From: Phycisphaerales bacterium
GTDB lineage: Bacteria; Planctomycetota; Phycisphaerae; Phycisphaerales; UBA1924
Direction: 5' to 3'
DNA length: 64,000 bases
Assembly (NCBI GenBank): GCA_020427395.1
Contig: JAGQON010000007.1
Span: 1 to 64,000 of the forward strand
Shown here: positions 7,391-16,271 of the stretch, piece by piece
Position numbering within the stretch: the stretch's first letter is position 1
How the letters are laid out: every line of letters starts with the position of its first letter
Notes under the pieces: generated by a model
What the model was told of the DNA's origin: nothing
Database searches by the model: none
The model's input: only the letters and a program-made list of their open reading frames with translations
Made by a program: the position numbers and the translations under genes

Positions 7391-9637
7391 TCACCCCGGG
7401 TTCGGGCTGTGTGCCTGAACTTGATTCTCGGACCTGCGCAGTGCACTCACAAGATCTGAGATCCGATCCGGTGCAAGAACCGATTCTCTGGAAAACCGTT
7501 CCAGATACAACACATCCGCTGCCCCTGTCAGCGACTCGTAGAGCCCCGGGGAGCGTAAAAGGTCCGGCTCGTGCGCGAGGAGGTGCTGTTTGAGTGGCAT
7601 CCAGAGCGGTCGTGGCGCCCCCGCCTGGCGCAGCGCATGATTGATCGCAATCTCGAGACGCTGAACATCGCGTGTGATCCCCGCACGCTCACCCTGAGAA
7701 AACCCAAAGCGTGTGAGCAGCGACCGAGACCACGCCCGCAAACAAGCGATCAGATGCTGTGAACGCATCAGGGCGATACCCAGGAACATCGAACCCGCGA
7801 AGACGATCACCGCTACCAACGCGGCGCGGGAGATCAGCTTGGAGCGACCCGCAGCAAAGCGAGCCAGCAGGTGATCGCCCATCCGCGCCAGCCCGAAGTC
7901 ACCAACCCTGTCGCCGATGATCTGATCTCGAGTGTCCGAGTCGTACCCGACCACAACTCGTCCCCAGAGGAACTCAACCGATTCGTACATCTTGCTGAGC
8001 GAGCGGAAGAACCCGGGGTCCGGCACATGGATGTCATGGAAGTCGCTCGGCGGCGTGCCGTCGAATGTACGCCACTGGCCTGGTGCGATTTCGGCCTCGA
8101 CCCATGCGTGAGCGTTACTCTCTCGGACGGTGTACTGCCCGGTTACCGCGTTGTAATCCGACGCGATGTAACCCGTCACAACGCGTGCGGGGATGCCCAG
8201 CGAGCGAGCCATGAGCGTGAGCGCCGACGCGTAGTACTCGCAGTGCCCCTGCTTGTGCTCGAAAAGGAACCAGCTGGTCGCGTCCGTGCCGCTGGGCACC
8301 GGCTGGGCATCAAGTGTGTACTTGTAGCGTGATCGGAGAAAGTTCTCAATGAGTCGTACTGCGCTCGCATCGCTGCTGACCGCGCGGGCCAAAGGATCGG
8401 GATCGATACCCCCGTCACGCACGATCTCACGGGCCAGCTGGGCGATCTCCTCCGGGATCTCGGTGGCAACCACATCCCCTCGCTTTGCGTCTGGCGCGAT
8501 CGGGATGGTTCGGAACTCATCGTTGACCGTTCGAACCGCATACTCGACACCGCCACCAAGGCCGTCCTTGAGGAAGAGCCCCCGGCTGAAATCGTAACCC
8601 AGTCGCATCGGCTCATTGAGGATGTGAAACTCGACCGGGCGCCAAGGCGTGAAAAGGTAGACCGGTCCATCACCAACGGGGCGCATGCTCACCTCGAAGT
8701 GCTGATCCCACCGTGAGTTATCGAAGTTGCCTCGCGGTTTCAGCGTCGTATCGGGCGGGAACATGCGGATCCGTTCTGCGAGGGGCACACGCATAATCGA
8801 GCTGCGCTCCCAGTTCCCCTCACGATACACATCGAGCACCGCGCCACGGAGATAGATCGGCGGGCTGTTCTCAGAGCCCGAGTTCATGCCGTTGCGATCA
8901 CGCACGGTGAGGTCCAGAACGGGCTTGGAGGAAGTAGAGATCCGTCCGGGGCGACCGAGTTCAACTTTATCATTGAACCCCGAGACCGACCGCCCCGCGC
9001 CCCACTGACCAAAGGCCTGCGTGCCCACATTGCGGGGGAGCACGACAAAGAGCCCGCTCCCGATCAGGGCGCAGAGGAACCCAGTCGCGATCATCATGGA
9101 ACGGATATCGACCCGTGATCGGCGATCAAGGCGTGCGTCCTGCGCCCGCCCCATCCGCACCACGCGGTAGACCTGGAAGAGCACAAACGCGCGGAGAAGG
9201 AGCACGCTCTCGATCAGCATAGCGGAGCCGGTCAGGAAGCTGTTGCTCGTGAGTACCGCCGCCACCATCACCGACAGGCAGAGCACCAGCACCTGCCCAT
9301 CATCGCGAGGGCTACGCAGATCGAGCAGCTTGACCACCAGCAACAACGCCACGAAGACCGCGAATGCGCTGACACCCACGCCAACACGCAGGACCTCGAT
9401 GCCGCCGATGACAATCACGAGCAGCAGCACGGTATTGATCAGTCGGCGCGGGGCAGGACGCGCAGGGCGTACCGAACCGAGCCAGCTCGCAAGGACACCC
9501 AAAGTCGCGAGCACGAAGTACGCCGGGTTTGCATCCGCGATGGAGAAGCTGACAATCGCTCCGAAGATCGCCGCGAATAACGCTCCTCGGAACGCGCTGG
9601 AAGCGGTTTTCTTCGCCCGCTTGGGCTTGCGAGTCAT
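7391..9637 (-). CDS. TgpA-like membrane transglutaminase (DUF3488-transglutaminase-like)
   Basis: A 748-residue protein from the ATG at 9637, which overlaps the stop of the upstream DUF58 gene as ATGA; a longer frame to 9685 is less likely. The N-terminus has about six membrane helices to residue 205. A large periplasmic region follows with the transglutaminase core: catalytic Cys466 in KQGHCEYYASALTLMARSLG, His510 in ESNAHAWVE and Asp526 in WRTFDGTPP. Another helix lies near 605-630, with a cytoplasmic tail. TgpA-like proteins are periplasmic transglutaminases, essential in Pseudomonas aeruginosa; the substrate here is unknown. Pairing with a DUF58 protein is the usual context, although no MoxR ATPase is adjacent. 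Confidence 0.85.
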   Translation of the reverse strand: MTRKPKRAKKTASSAFRGALFAAIFGAIVSFSIADANPAYFVLATLGVLASWLGSVRPARPAPRRLINTVLLLVIVIGGIEVLRVGVGVSAFAVFVALLLVVKLLDLRSPRDDGQVLVLCLSVMVAAVLTSNSFLTGSAMLIESVLLLRAFVLFQVYRVVRMGRAQDARLDRRSRVDIRSMMIATGFLCALIGSGLFVVLPRNVGTQAFGQWGAGRSVSGFNDKVELGRPGRISTSSKPVLDLTVRDRNGMNSGSENSPPIYLRGAVLDVYREGNWERSSIMRVPLAERIRMFPPDTTLKPRGNFDNSRWDQHFEVSMRPVGDGPVYLFTPWRPVEFHILNEPMRLGYDFSRGLFLKDGLGGGVEYAVRTVNDEFRTIPIAPDAKRGDVVATEIPEEIAQLAREIVRDGGIDPDPLARAVSSDASAVRLIENFLRSRYKYTLDAQPVPSGTDATSWFLFEHKQGHCEYYASALTLMARSLGIPARVVTGYIASDYNAVTGQYTVRESNAHAWVEAEIAPGQWRTFDGTPPSDFHDIHVPDPGFFRSLSKMYESVEFLWGRVVVGYDSDTRDQIIGDRVGDFGLARMGDHLLARFAAGRSKLISRAALVAVIVFAGSMFLGIALMRSQHLIACLRAWSRSLLTRFGFSQGERAGITRDVQRLEIAINHALRQAGAPRPLWMPLKQHLLAHEPDLLRSPGLYESLTGAADVLYLERFSRESVLAPDRISDLVSALRRSENQVQAHSPNPG

Positions 9638-10848
9638 GACCGCCCACCCAACGCCTCTGGCAGGCTCTTGGTGTCGATCAGCCACTGATCGGGGCGGCTG
9701 GTGTCAATCACGCGGGCCGCGTTGACGAGTTGATCGGTGCGTATTCCGCGTTGGATCAGCAAGACCCGGTCCCGAGTTCGGGTCGGGACGGGCGTGTACG
9801 CGAGAGGCTCGTCTTCGAGATCGAGCGTCGCGAGCATACGGAGGACACGCCCAGCGTGCGCCCGCCCGCTGTGGGGATCGAACCGCACATCGCGTTGCGG
9901 GTACCACAGCCCGATGGGCACGCTTTTCTTCGCGTGGTGCTCGAAGATCGAGCCCGCGATGGCGATGGCCCGCTCGGCATGGACTTGCTGGGCGTCATCG
10001 CCCGCTTCTGGCTCAATGATGACCAGCCAGATCCGCATGGAAAACGATTCGGCGTGTTCGACCACGACCAGGGCATCGCGTTTCGCGCTCTGCTTCCAGG
10101 CGATACGCCGGCGCGGGTCGCCAGGACGGTACTCGCGCAACCCCCAGAACTCGTTGCTCTGCCCCCCGTGCATCGATCGCCGGATCGACTCGTCACCCTG
10201 GGTTTTGGCGTTCCGGAGCAGGTCCGTTCGAAGGCGCAGCGGGTGCGGGAGCACAAGGAGCGGGCGCGGCTGGTCGAACACGAGCGACTTCTGCAGCAGC
10301 CCGAATGGGAACCTCGTCGAGAGGCGGATATCCCTGAGCACATACCTCCCTCGGTGAGCAGGAACAAACGATCCCACGCAGTTCCCCGAGGAGTTCGGTG
10401 CGATGTGCACCACGCTCGCGGGGAGCAGCACGCCCCGCTTGGTCACGCTTCGCGAGTACTCGCTGACCAGGCAGGCGAAGAGCGGAAAGAAGCGGGACTG
10501 GTTCGTGATGGTGTAGTGCAGGTGAACACGCTGCCCGGCGTGGACCTCGTGCAACGCCTTGGCGTGCAGCCGCGTCCGCATCAGCGCGTTTCCTGAGATC
10601 AGCCCGGACACGAAGATCGTCGCGATGGCCACGCCGAAGAGCCAGAACAGCAGGTTGTTCTGCGAGTTCACCGCGCCGATGGCGAGAAAAACGGTGACAG
10701 CAATGTACATCAGCCCGCCGAAGGTCAGCTTCGATTCGCGCTTGGTCGCCCTGTCTGCCGTGGGATCGGCATCCACTCTTTGCGAGTCATGCGGCGGGGA
10801 TGATCCCAGCGATGACTCTCGAGCACGATGGAAACCGAAGACGCTCAC
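9634..10848 (-). CDS. DUF58 domain protein
   Basis: A 404-residue protein starting at a GTG (10848). Two membrane helices lie near 45-85. The hallmark DUF58 segment EFWGLREYRPGDPRRRIAWK is at about 237-256, followed by a von Willebrand-like alpha/beta region. Members of this family are normally encoded with a MoxR AAA+ ATPase and a TgpA-like transglutaminase. Here the transglutaminase gene follows with a 4-nt overlap, and the MoxR gene is not in the neighbourhood. The likely role is a structural or regulatory partner of the transglutaminase; this is context inference. Confidence 0.85.
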   Translation of the reverse strand: MSVFGFHRARESSLGSSPPHDSQRVDADPTADRATKRESKLTFGGLMYIAVTVFLAIGAVNSQNNLLFWLFGVAIATIFVSGLISGNALMRTRLHAKALHEVHAGQRVHLHYTITNQSRFFPLFACLVSEYSRSVTKRGVLLPASVVHIAPNSSGNCVGSFVPAHRGRYVLRDIRLSTRFPFGLLQKSLVFDQPRPLLVLPHPLRLRTDLLRNAKTQGDESIRRSMHGGQSNEFWGLREYRPGDPRRRIAWKQSAKRDALVVVEHAESFSMRIWLVIIEPEAGDDAQQVHAERAIAIAGSIFEHHAKKSVPIGLWYPQRDVRFDPHSGRAHAGRVLRMLATLDLEDEPLAYTPVPTRTRDRVLLIQRGIRTDQLVNAARVIDTSRPDQWLIDTKSLPEALGGRS

Positions 10849-10861
10849 GCAATATCAATAC

Positions 10862-11317
10862 TCACTCTTGAGGGCCGGGGTTTCGTTCCGGTGCGACATA
10901 TCCGGGTCTTGGGATCACAATGCACAGTAATCTCCCGCCCATGGTCGGCATGTAGGTCGTCGATCGTGCGGTGAACACGCCCTCACCCGTGACATGAATC
11001 TCCACCGCATCACTCGGGAAAGTGCCCGAGGGGAAGACCAGCTCGAAGTCGCCGAACTCATCCGTTGTGACCTTCGCGTAGACGCCTCGCCCTCGCGAGA
11101 CGCTGCCGCCACGGGCAAGCACCGCGACATCCATTCCGGGCAGACCGGGCTCTTCGAATCGGACATCCTCGGCGCTCGTGGCGATCGCCTGTCCGACCGT
11201 GCCAGTGATCACACGCCCGCGGACGATGGTCTTGCCGCCCGATCCGCACCCGACCTGCGTCAGGATCAGCATGATGGCGGCGAGCAGCAGTACGGTTCGA
11301 CGGGCGATATGTGTCAT
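10862..11317 (-). CDS. Small lipoprotein with carboxypeptidase-regulatory-like fold
   Basis: The ATG at 11317 has GGAGAT at good spacing and starts a clean lipoprotein signal with lipobox QVGC. This gives about 151 residues. An in-frame GTG at 11356 overlaps the scpB stop (GTGA) and could be a coupled start, but it would add 13 residues in front of the signal. The mature part (GMDVAVLARGG..., TTDEFGDFELVFPSGTFP) resembles the transthyretin-like fold of carboxypeptidase regulatory domains. Function is unknown. It is probably in the scpB transcript. Confidence 0.6.
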   Translation of the reverse strand: MTHIARRTVLLLAAIMLILTQVGCGSGGKTIVRGRVITGTVGQAIATSAEDVRFEEPGLPGMDVAVLARGGSVSRGRGVYAKVTTDEFGDFELVFPSGTFPSDAVEIHVTGEGVFTARSTTYMPTMGGRLLCIVIPRPGYVAPERNPGPQE

Positions 11318-11352
11318 GACGGGATCTCCAGTGTCAGCGCCGGGTGAGCGGA

Positions 11353-12000
11353 TCACACACCCTGCAGACTCAGTTGATCGGCAAAGTCCTCAGGTTTGGG
11401 CAGATCTTTCAGGCTCGCGAGCCCGAAAGTATCCAGAAACTGGCGTGTCGTGCCGTAAAGCATGGGTCGCCCGAGTTCCTCGGCCCGCCCGGTAATCTTG
11501 ACCAGACGGCGATCCATGAGCGAGCGGACAACCTCGCCACACGCCACGCCACGGATGGATTCGAGCTCGGCCCTCGTGATCGGCTGGCGGTACGCGATAA
11601 TGGCGAGGGTCTCCAATGCCGGCTTGGAAAGCCGAGTCGTGGCCCGCGAACGGTGCATGGCGGCGATCACCGGGGCGTGCTCGGGGAGCGTCATCATCCG
11701 GTACCCGCCAGAGACCTGCTCGATATTGAACGCCCGCCCCTGCTCACGGTAATGCGCGTTAAGCTCATCCACGGCCCGTGAAATAGATGCCTCGCCAACC
11801 TGCTCGCCGGTGTGCACGCTGAGCGCGTCCGCGATCGCCATGGGCTTGAGCGGCCGATCCGAGCTCACCAGCATCGCCTCGATCGGGGCGAGCAGGGATC
11901 CGATCTCGACCGGTACCTCACGGGAAGAATCGATGGATTCGCCGTCTTTATGGGCGATCTCGGCGTGCACGGCATCCTGCTCATTGATCTCAACATTCAT
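11353..12000 (-). CDS. scpB: Segregation and condensation protein B
   Basis: About 215 residues with the two winged-helix domains of ScpB. Diagnostic segments are ALETLAIIAYRQPITRAELESIRGV at about 125-149 and the C-terminal GRPMLYGTTRQFLDTFGL. ScpB binds kleisin ScpA and SMC to form the chromosome condensin complex. The ATG at 12000 is preferred over an in-frame GTG at 12006; no strong ribosome binding site is visible for either. scpA is not adjacent. The N-terminal 35 residues are acidic and unconserved. Confidence 0.92.
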   Translation of the reverse strand: MNVEINEQDAVHAEIAHKDGESIDSSREVPVEIGSLLAPIEAMLVSSDRPLKPMAIADALSVHTGEQVGEASISRAVDELNAHYREQGRAFNIEQVSGGYRMMTLPEHAPVIAAMHRSRATTRLSKPALETLAIIAYRQPITRAELESIRGVACGEVVRSLMDRRLVKITGRAEELGRPMLYGTTRQFLDTFGLASLKDLPKPEDFADQLSLQGV

Positions 12001-12064
12001 GCACACACTGTATCATGGGCGAGCCCCCAATGCCGATCCGTGGGCCCGGATATGCTGTGAAACC

Positions 12065-12994
12065 ATGCACGATCACCTCGACGAACCGCTCCCCACCCAC
12101 CAGCACCGCTACGACGGGCTCGACGAGCTCCCGCTGCTCATCGTGCATCGCCGTCGCGAGGGCGTGTTCCTGTTGCTGGCGGGGCTGTTCCTGGGCACCC
12201 TGGCGATGCTCAACATCCTGGGCATCACCCGGTTTATCGTGTTCGCGTCATGGTCTGAGTCGGGCGGGCTGAGTTGGGGTCAATGGGGCGATATCAGCTT
12301 CGCTGTGGCCGCGGGTGTGCTGCCCTACCCGCTCACCTTCCTGTGCACCGACTTCATCTCTGAGCTTTACGGGCGCCGCCGTGCCAACCTGGTGGTCTGG
12401 ATCGGGCTGGTGCTCAACATCTGGGTGATCTTTATCCTCTGGTTCGCGGGTGTTCTGCCAATGCAGCCTGAGATGGTGTCCTACGGCACCAACGCCTTGG
12501 GCGTTGATGTCAGCGCCCCCCCGCTCCCGACCCCGCTCTACAACGAGCAGGGCGTGTTCACCGGATTCAGCGAGGACTGGACTTTTTATCGGATCCAGCA
12601 GCTCGCCTTCGGTGCCGTGGCCGCGTCGATGATCGCGTACCTGATCGCCCAGTTCGTTGATGTGCAGGTATTCCACTTCTGGAAGAAGCTCACACGCGGC
12701 AAGCACCTTTGGATCCGCAACAACGGCTCGACGCTGATCAGCCAGCTCGTGGACACAACCGCTGTGATCCTGATCACGCACTTCTACGCCCACGCCCTCC
12801 CGATCACGCCCGATCGCCCGCTGCTCAACCAGCTGCTCGTGTTCATCGTGACGGGCTATGTGTTCAAGCTCGTGATGGCGATGCTCGATACGGTGCCGTT
12901 TATTATCGGGTCGAAGCAGCTCGCACGATTCCTCCGATTGCCACCGCCCGGCAGCACCATCCAGATCCACACTGATTCACCTTCATCCACCTGA
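12065..12994 (+). CDS. Queuosine precursor transporter (YhhQ/VUT family)
   Basis: The real start is most likely the ATG at 12065 (MHDHLDEP...), giving 309 residues; the longer frame upstream runs antisense through scpB. About six membrane helices are present. Family motifs include TDFISELYGRRRAN, the segment VDVQVFHFWKK, and NNGSTLISQLVDTTAVILITH. The family imports queuosine precursors (preQ0/preQ1 or related bases) used for tRNA modification. An extra loop with an acidic, Pro-rich stretch sits between helices 3 and 4 (about residues 135-175). It is divergent from scpB with a 64-nt gap; no preQ1 riboswitch could be recognised there. Confidence 0.85.
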   Translation: MHDHLDEPLPTHQHRYDGLDELPLLIVHRRREGVFLLLAGLFLGTLAMLNILGITRFIVFASWSESGGLSWGQWGDISFAVAAGVLPYPLTFLCTDFISELYGRRRANLVVWIGLVLNIWVIFILWFAGVLPMQPEMVSYGTNALGVDVSAPPLPTPLYNEQGVFTGFSEDWTFYRIQQLAFGAVAASMIAYLIAQFVDVQVFHFWKKLTRGKHLWIRNNGSTLISQLVDTTAVILITHFYAHALPITPDRPLLNQLLVFIVTGYVFKLVMAMLDTVPFIIGSKQLARFLRLPPPGSTIQIHTDSPSST

Positions 12995-13063
12995 ACCGGG
13001 GCAAGTCTTGGGCGTTTCCGGCCGATGAAACATCGGTAATTCACCTGAAACGGAGCGTCCCGT

Positions 13064-13459
13064 ATGGCTTCTACACACCTGATCCTGCTTGCCGACGACG
13101 AGCCCCATATCACGCACATCATCGCCCATAAGCTCAAGCGTGCGGGGTACGAGGTTCTCGTTGTTGAAGATGGGGAGATGGCCCTCAAGGCCGCACTCGA
13201 GCATCTGCCCAGCGCCATCGTGACAGACCTGCAGATGCCGTACCTCTCGGGTATCGAGCTCGCACACCAGCTCTCGGCTCAGGAAAAGACCAAGAACATC
13301 CCGATCATCCTGCTGACCGCACGGGGTTATGCCGTCGAAGACGAGCTGAGTACGCTTCCGTCAATCAAGAAGCTTCTCTCCAAGCCCTTCAGCGCCAAGG
13401 ACCTCTTGAAGGACATCGATGCATTGCTCCAGACCGGGCAGGAGGGACAGGCAGCATGA
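13064..13459 (+). CDS. Single-domain response regulator (receiver)
   Basis: A 131-residue CheY-like receiver with acidic pocket Asp11/Asp12, phosphoacceptor Asp55 in VTDLQMPYLSG, conserved Thr85 and Lys107 in LSKPF. There is no output domain. The stop overlaps the start of the HD-GYP gene by ATGA, so the two are almost certainly translated together and the receiver probably controls that enzyme or relays to it. The cognate kinase is not adjacent. The upstream sequence ACGGAG at about 13 nt is a modest ribosome binding site. Confidence 0.93.
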   Translation: MASTHLILLADDEPHITHIIAHKLKRAGYEVLVVEDGEMALKAALEHLPSAIVTDLQMPYLSGIELAHQLSAQEKTKNIPIILLTARGYAVEDELSTLPSIKKLLSKPFSAKDLLKDIDALLQTGQEGQAA

Positions 13460-15093
13460 ACATCCGCAGAGCACCGAAGGTCATCGATCCATTCCCGCAA
13501 GAGTTTATCGATCGCTGCTGCGATATGGGGCTCATGTGCTGGCGGCTCGATCTCAACGGCATGCCCATCGAGGACCCGATCGGCCCGAGCATGCTGGGCA
13601 TGTGGCTCAGCTCTCGACCGCTGCGCATGCTCATGACAGAGGGCGCGATGCACTGGTCGGCTCAGGACTATATGCACCCCTTCACACCCCACCCGGGGCT
13701 GTGGGTGTTCCCGTTCGTCGAGCTGCACCGCGAGCGACGCACCGGATTCTTCGTCGCGATCGGGTTCGGGCCCGAGATCTTCCAGAGCGAGCTTATCCAC
13801 GAGGGCTGCAAGGGGAATCAACTCCAGAACTCAGCGCTGCTGCACTTGCTGCGTGATCGCGCCAAGATCCAGGAGATGCACACCGACAGCCTGATGTCCA
13901 CGCTGAGCTGGATGCTCGGGGATCTGCGTTCCCTTCGCAAACACGACGAGACGATCGAACTCTTCAGCGAGCAACTGGGCGAGTCCTACGAGGTCGTGAC
14001 AACGCTGCAGGACCTCGGACGCTCGATGGGGGCGCTCCACGAGCCCAATACCATCATCGAAGACGGTATCGCAGAGATCGCCGCCACGCTGGACTACAAC
14101 TTTGTTGCCTGCTGCATCAACGAACTGAGCGATGTGAGCGCCGTGCTCGATGAGAAGATCCTCCAGGCGGGCATGTGCAAGCTCAGCGATGAGCAGATCA
14201 ACACCCTGATCGAGTATGTGAACACGAACGAGCCGCTTGGCAACGCCGATACGACCAATATCTATACGGTTCCCGAAGGGTTCGAGGATCTGGAGCCGCA
14301 GATCCTTGTGCACCCGATCGACCGAGGCGGCAGCATCCTCGGCTACCTCATCGCCGGCGGCAAGAACGGCGATGACCCGCAGGTATCCAGCCACGAGACC
14401 AAGCTCATGGAGTCCATCTCCGGCATGCTCGGCGCGGCGCTGGAGAACGCGGAACTCTACCACCGCCAGCACCTGACTTTTCTGGGCACCGTCAAGGCGC
14501 TCTCGGCCGCGATCGATGCCAAGGATCAGTACACCCAGGGCCACTCGGAGCGGGTTGCGATGCTCTCGGCCATGCTCGCAAGCAGGGTGGGTTTCAGCGA
14601 CGAGGAGGCCGAGCGCATCAGGATCTCCGGGCTCGTCCACGATGTCGGCAAGATCGGTGTGCCCGAGTCGGTGCTCTGCAAGCCATCACGCCTGACCGAC
14701 GAAGAGTTTGAGATGATCAAACGCCACCCGACCATCGGCTACGAGATCATCAAGGACATCCCCGACTTGCAGGATGTGCTCCCGGGCGTGCTCCATCACC
14801 ATGAGCGTTGGGACGGACGCGGCTACCCGGGCGGGCTCAGCGGCGAAGACATCCCGCGCATGGCCCGCATTATGGCCCTCGCCGACACCTTCGACGCCAT
14901 GAGCTCGAACCGCGCTTACCGCACCGGCATGGACCGCGAGAAGGTCTTTGCCGAGTTCCGCAAGTGCGCCGGCTCGCAGTTCGACCCCGAGCTTGTTGAG
15001 CCGTTCCTCTCGCTGGATTTCAGCATCTATGACGACATGGTGTCACGCCATAAGGCCCAGTCGCCGGTCATGCAACGCCCCGAGGCGGCATAA
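13456..15093 (+). CDS. GAF/HD-GYP cyclic-di-GMP phosphodiesterase
   Basis: A 545-residue protein. The N-terminal 140 residues are an unassigned domain rich in Trp, Met and aromatic residues. A GAF-like region follows at about 180-335, then a complete HD-GYP domain from about 345. Catalytic motifs are intact: HSER at 363-366, HDVGKIGVP at 395-403, RHP at 423-425, and HHERWDGRGYP at 448-458. The family hydrolyses c-di-GMP to pGpG or GMP in the cytoplasm. There is no membrane segment. It is coupled to the preceding receiver by a 4-nt overlap. The gene ends 12 nt from the convergent end of pilus cluster A. Confidence 0.93.
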   Translation: MNIRRAPKVIDPFPQEFIDRCCDMGLMCWRLDLNGMPIEDPIGPSMLGMWLSSRPLRMLMTEGAMHWSAQDYMHPFTPHPGLWVFPFVELHRERRTGFFVAIGFGPEIFQSELIHEGCKGNQLQNSALLHLLRDRAKIQEMHTDSLMSTLSWMLGDLRSLRKHDETIELFSEQLGESYEVVTTLQDLGRSMGALHEPNTIIEDGIAEIAATLDYNFVACCINELSDVSAVLDEKILQAGMCKLSDEQINTLIEYVNTNEPLGNADTTNIYTVPEGFEDLEPQILVHPIDRGGSILGYLIAGGKNGDDPQVSSHETKLMESISGMLGAALENAELYHRQHLTFLGTVKALSAAIDAKDQYTQGHSERVAMLSAMLASRVGFSDEEAERIRISGLVHDVGKIGVPESVLCKPSRLTDEEFEMIKRHPTIGYEIIKDIPDLQDVLPGVLHHHERWDGRGYPGGLSGEDIPRMARIMALADTFDAMSSNRAYRTGMDREKVFAEFRKCAGSQFDPELVEPFLSLDFSIYDDMVSRHKAQSPVMQRPEAA

Positions 15094-15105
15094 AGCCAAT
15101 CCGCT

Positions 15106-16269
15106 TTACTCGTACACCGCGGCCCAAGAGTTCTCGACCAGAAGAATCGTGCGTTCATCGGGCTGCTGTGCCGAGATCTGACCGATCTCGGTGGAACTCA
15201 GCTGATCCTGCATCATACCAAACCGAGCAATTGAGCCCTCGAACCCGACCTGTGGCTGGCTGGTCGCCGCGGGAATGTACGAGCCACCAATGATCAGCGG
15301 CTGCTGACCCCAAAAGCCGTTTTGCGTGTCCCAATACTCCAAGCAGGTCTTGTTCTGGGCCTGGAGTGTGCCATCGACATAGATGCACAGCCCCTCCGGG
15401 CCCCAGCTCATCGCCACATGGTGCCACTGCCCCACCGTGATCGTACTTGAGCGTGTCTGGGCGAAATGCGATGTGTCGTAGCTGCCGCCGTCGTCCATAT
15501 ATGCCATGAGCGACCCTGCGATGCAGGTCATGCTCACGGCGGGCATCCCATTCGTTGTGAAACGCTGCCCAAAGATGCCGTAAGTGGTCACCGTGCTCGA
15601 GCCCGTGAGCTTCATCCAGAACGTGACCGTGCCCTCCTGATCATCGCTGTAGTTGCTATCGTACGGCGTCTCGACATGGTCATTGCTGTTCTTAAAGACT
15701 GGTACCACGCCGCCCTCGTCGTTGATCTCAGTCCCGGCGTTTGATGGTGCGAGGTAGGTGCCATCTCGCCCAGCGATCGGATCATCAGCCCGAGTCGAAC
15801 TCTTGGCCTCGTCCAGTGGCCAGTAGGCGCTGAGGTTGTACCGATCGAGAAAGTCCAGATAGCGGAAGACCGTGTAGTTGATTTCCAGCGACGCAGACTC
15901 TGCGGCAATCCCATTCACAGATGTAACCTTGACCCGGTAGTTCTCTGTCGAATCGGTTGGGGCGCCAAGCGTATCGGCATCGATAACGCTGCTGGAATAG
16001 GTGCTGTCACCGATCGTAAACTCCTCGAAGACAACACCCTGCTGGGCTTTGGTTGGCCAGGAAACATCCGCGCTGATCTTTGCGATCGCTAGTTCTGCGG
16101 CATCAAGCACACCCGAGCGATTCGCGTTCATCTTCTCGATGATCATCGATTGGGAGTTGGTGCTGCTCCGCACGGCAACCCCGATGAGCACCATCGACCC
16201 CACCGCTGCCACCGTGAACAGCGTCAGCACATAGATCGATCCTCGCTGGTTGGGGCTGTGTTGTGGCAT
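15106..16269 (-). CDS. PilX/GspK-type membrane protein with C-terminal LamG (concanavalin-like) domain
   Basis: A 387-residue protein with AGGAG 9 nt before the ATG. The N-terminus (QRGSIYVLTLFTVAAVGSMV) is the hydrophobic helix typical of PilX/GspK-like minor pilins in planctomycetes, lacking the FTLIE motif. Residues about 50-130 form a beta-rich minor-pilin region. Residues 145-370 read as a LamG/concanavalin A-like jelly roll (LSAYWPLDEAKS, GTVTFWMKL, WHHVAMSWGPEGLCIYVDGTLQ, QPLIIGGSY). Such domains bind glycans. As the last gene of cluster A it could be a pilus-tip or pilus-associated adhesin; that role is inferred. Confidence 0.75.
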   Translation of the reverse strand: MPQHSPNQRGSIYVLTLFTVAAVGSMVLIGVAVRSSTNSQSMIIEKMNANRSGVLDAAELAIAKISADVSWPTKAQQGVVFEEFTIGDSTYSSSVIDADTLGAPTDSTENYRVKVTSVNGIAAESASLEINYTVFRYLDFLDRYNLSAYWPLDEAKSSTRADDPIAGRDGTYLAPSNAGTEINDEGGVVPVFKNSNDHVETPYDSNYSDDQEGTVTFWMKLTGSSTVTTYGIFGQRFTTNGMPAVSMTCIAGSLMAYMDDGGSYDTSHFAQTRSSTITVGQWHHVAMSWGPEGLCIYVDGTLQAQNKTCLEYWDTQNGFWGQQPLIIGGSYIPAATSQPQVGFEGSIARFGMMQDQLSSTEIGQISAQQPDERTILLVENSWAAVYE

Positions 16270-16271
16270 GA

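Noticed and set aside
11810..12064. N-terminal extension of the YhhQ-like transporter
   Set aside because: It lies antisense within scpB and adds no conserved sequence; homologues start near the 12065 ATG.
12001..12064. preQ1 riboswitch before the queuosine transporter gene
   Set aside because: The gap is only 64 nt and contains no recognisable preQ1 aptamer core.
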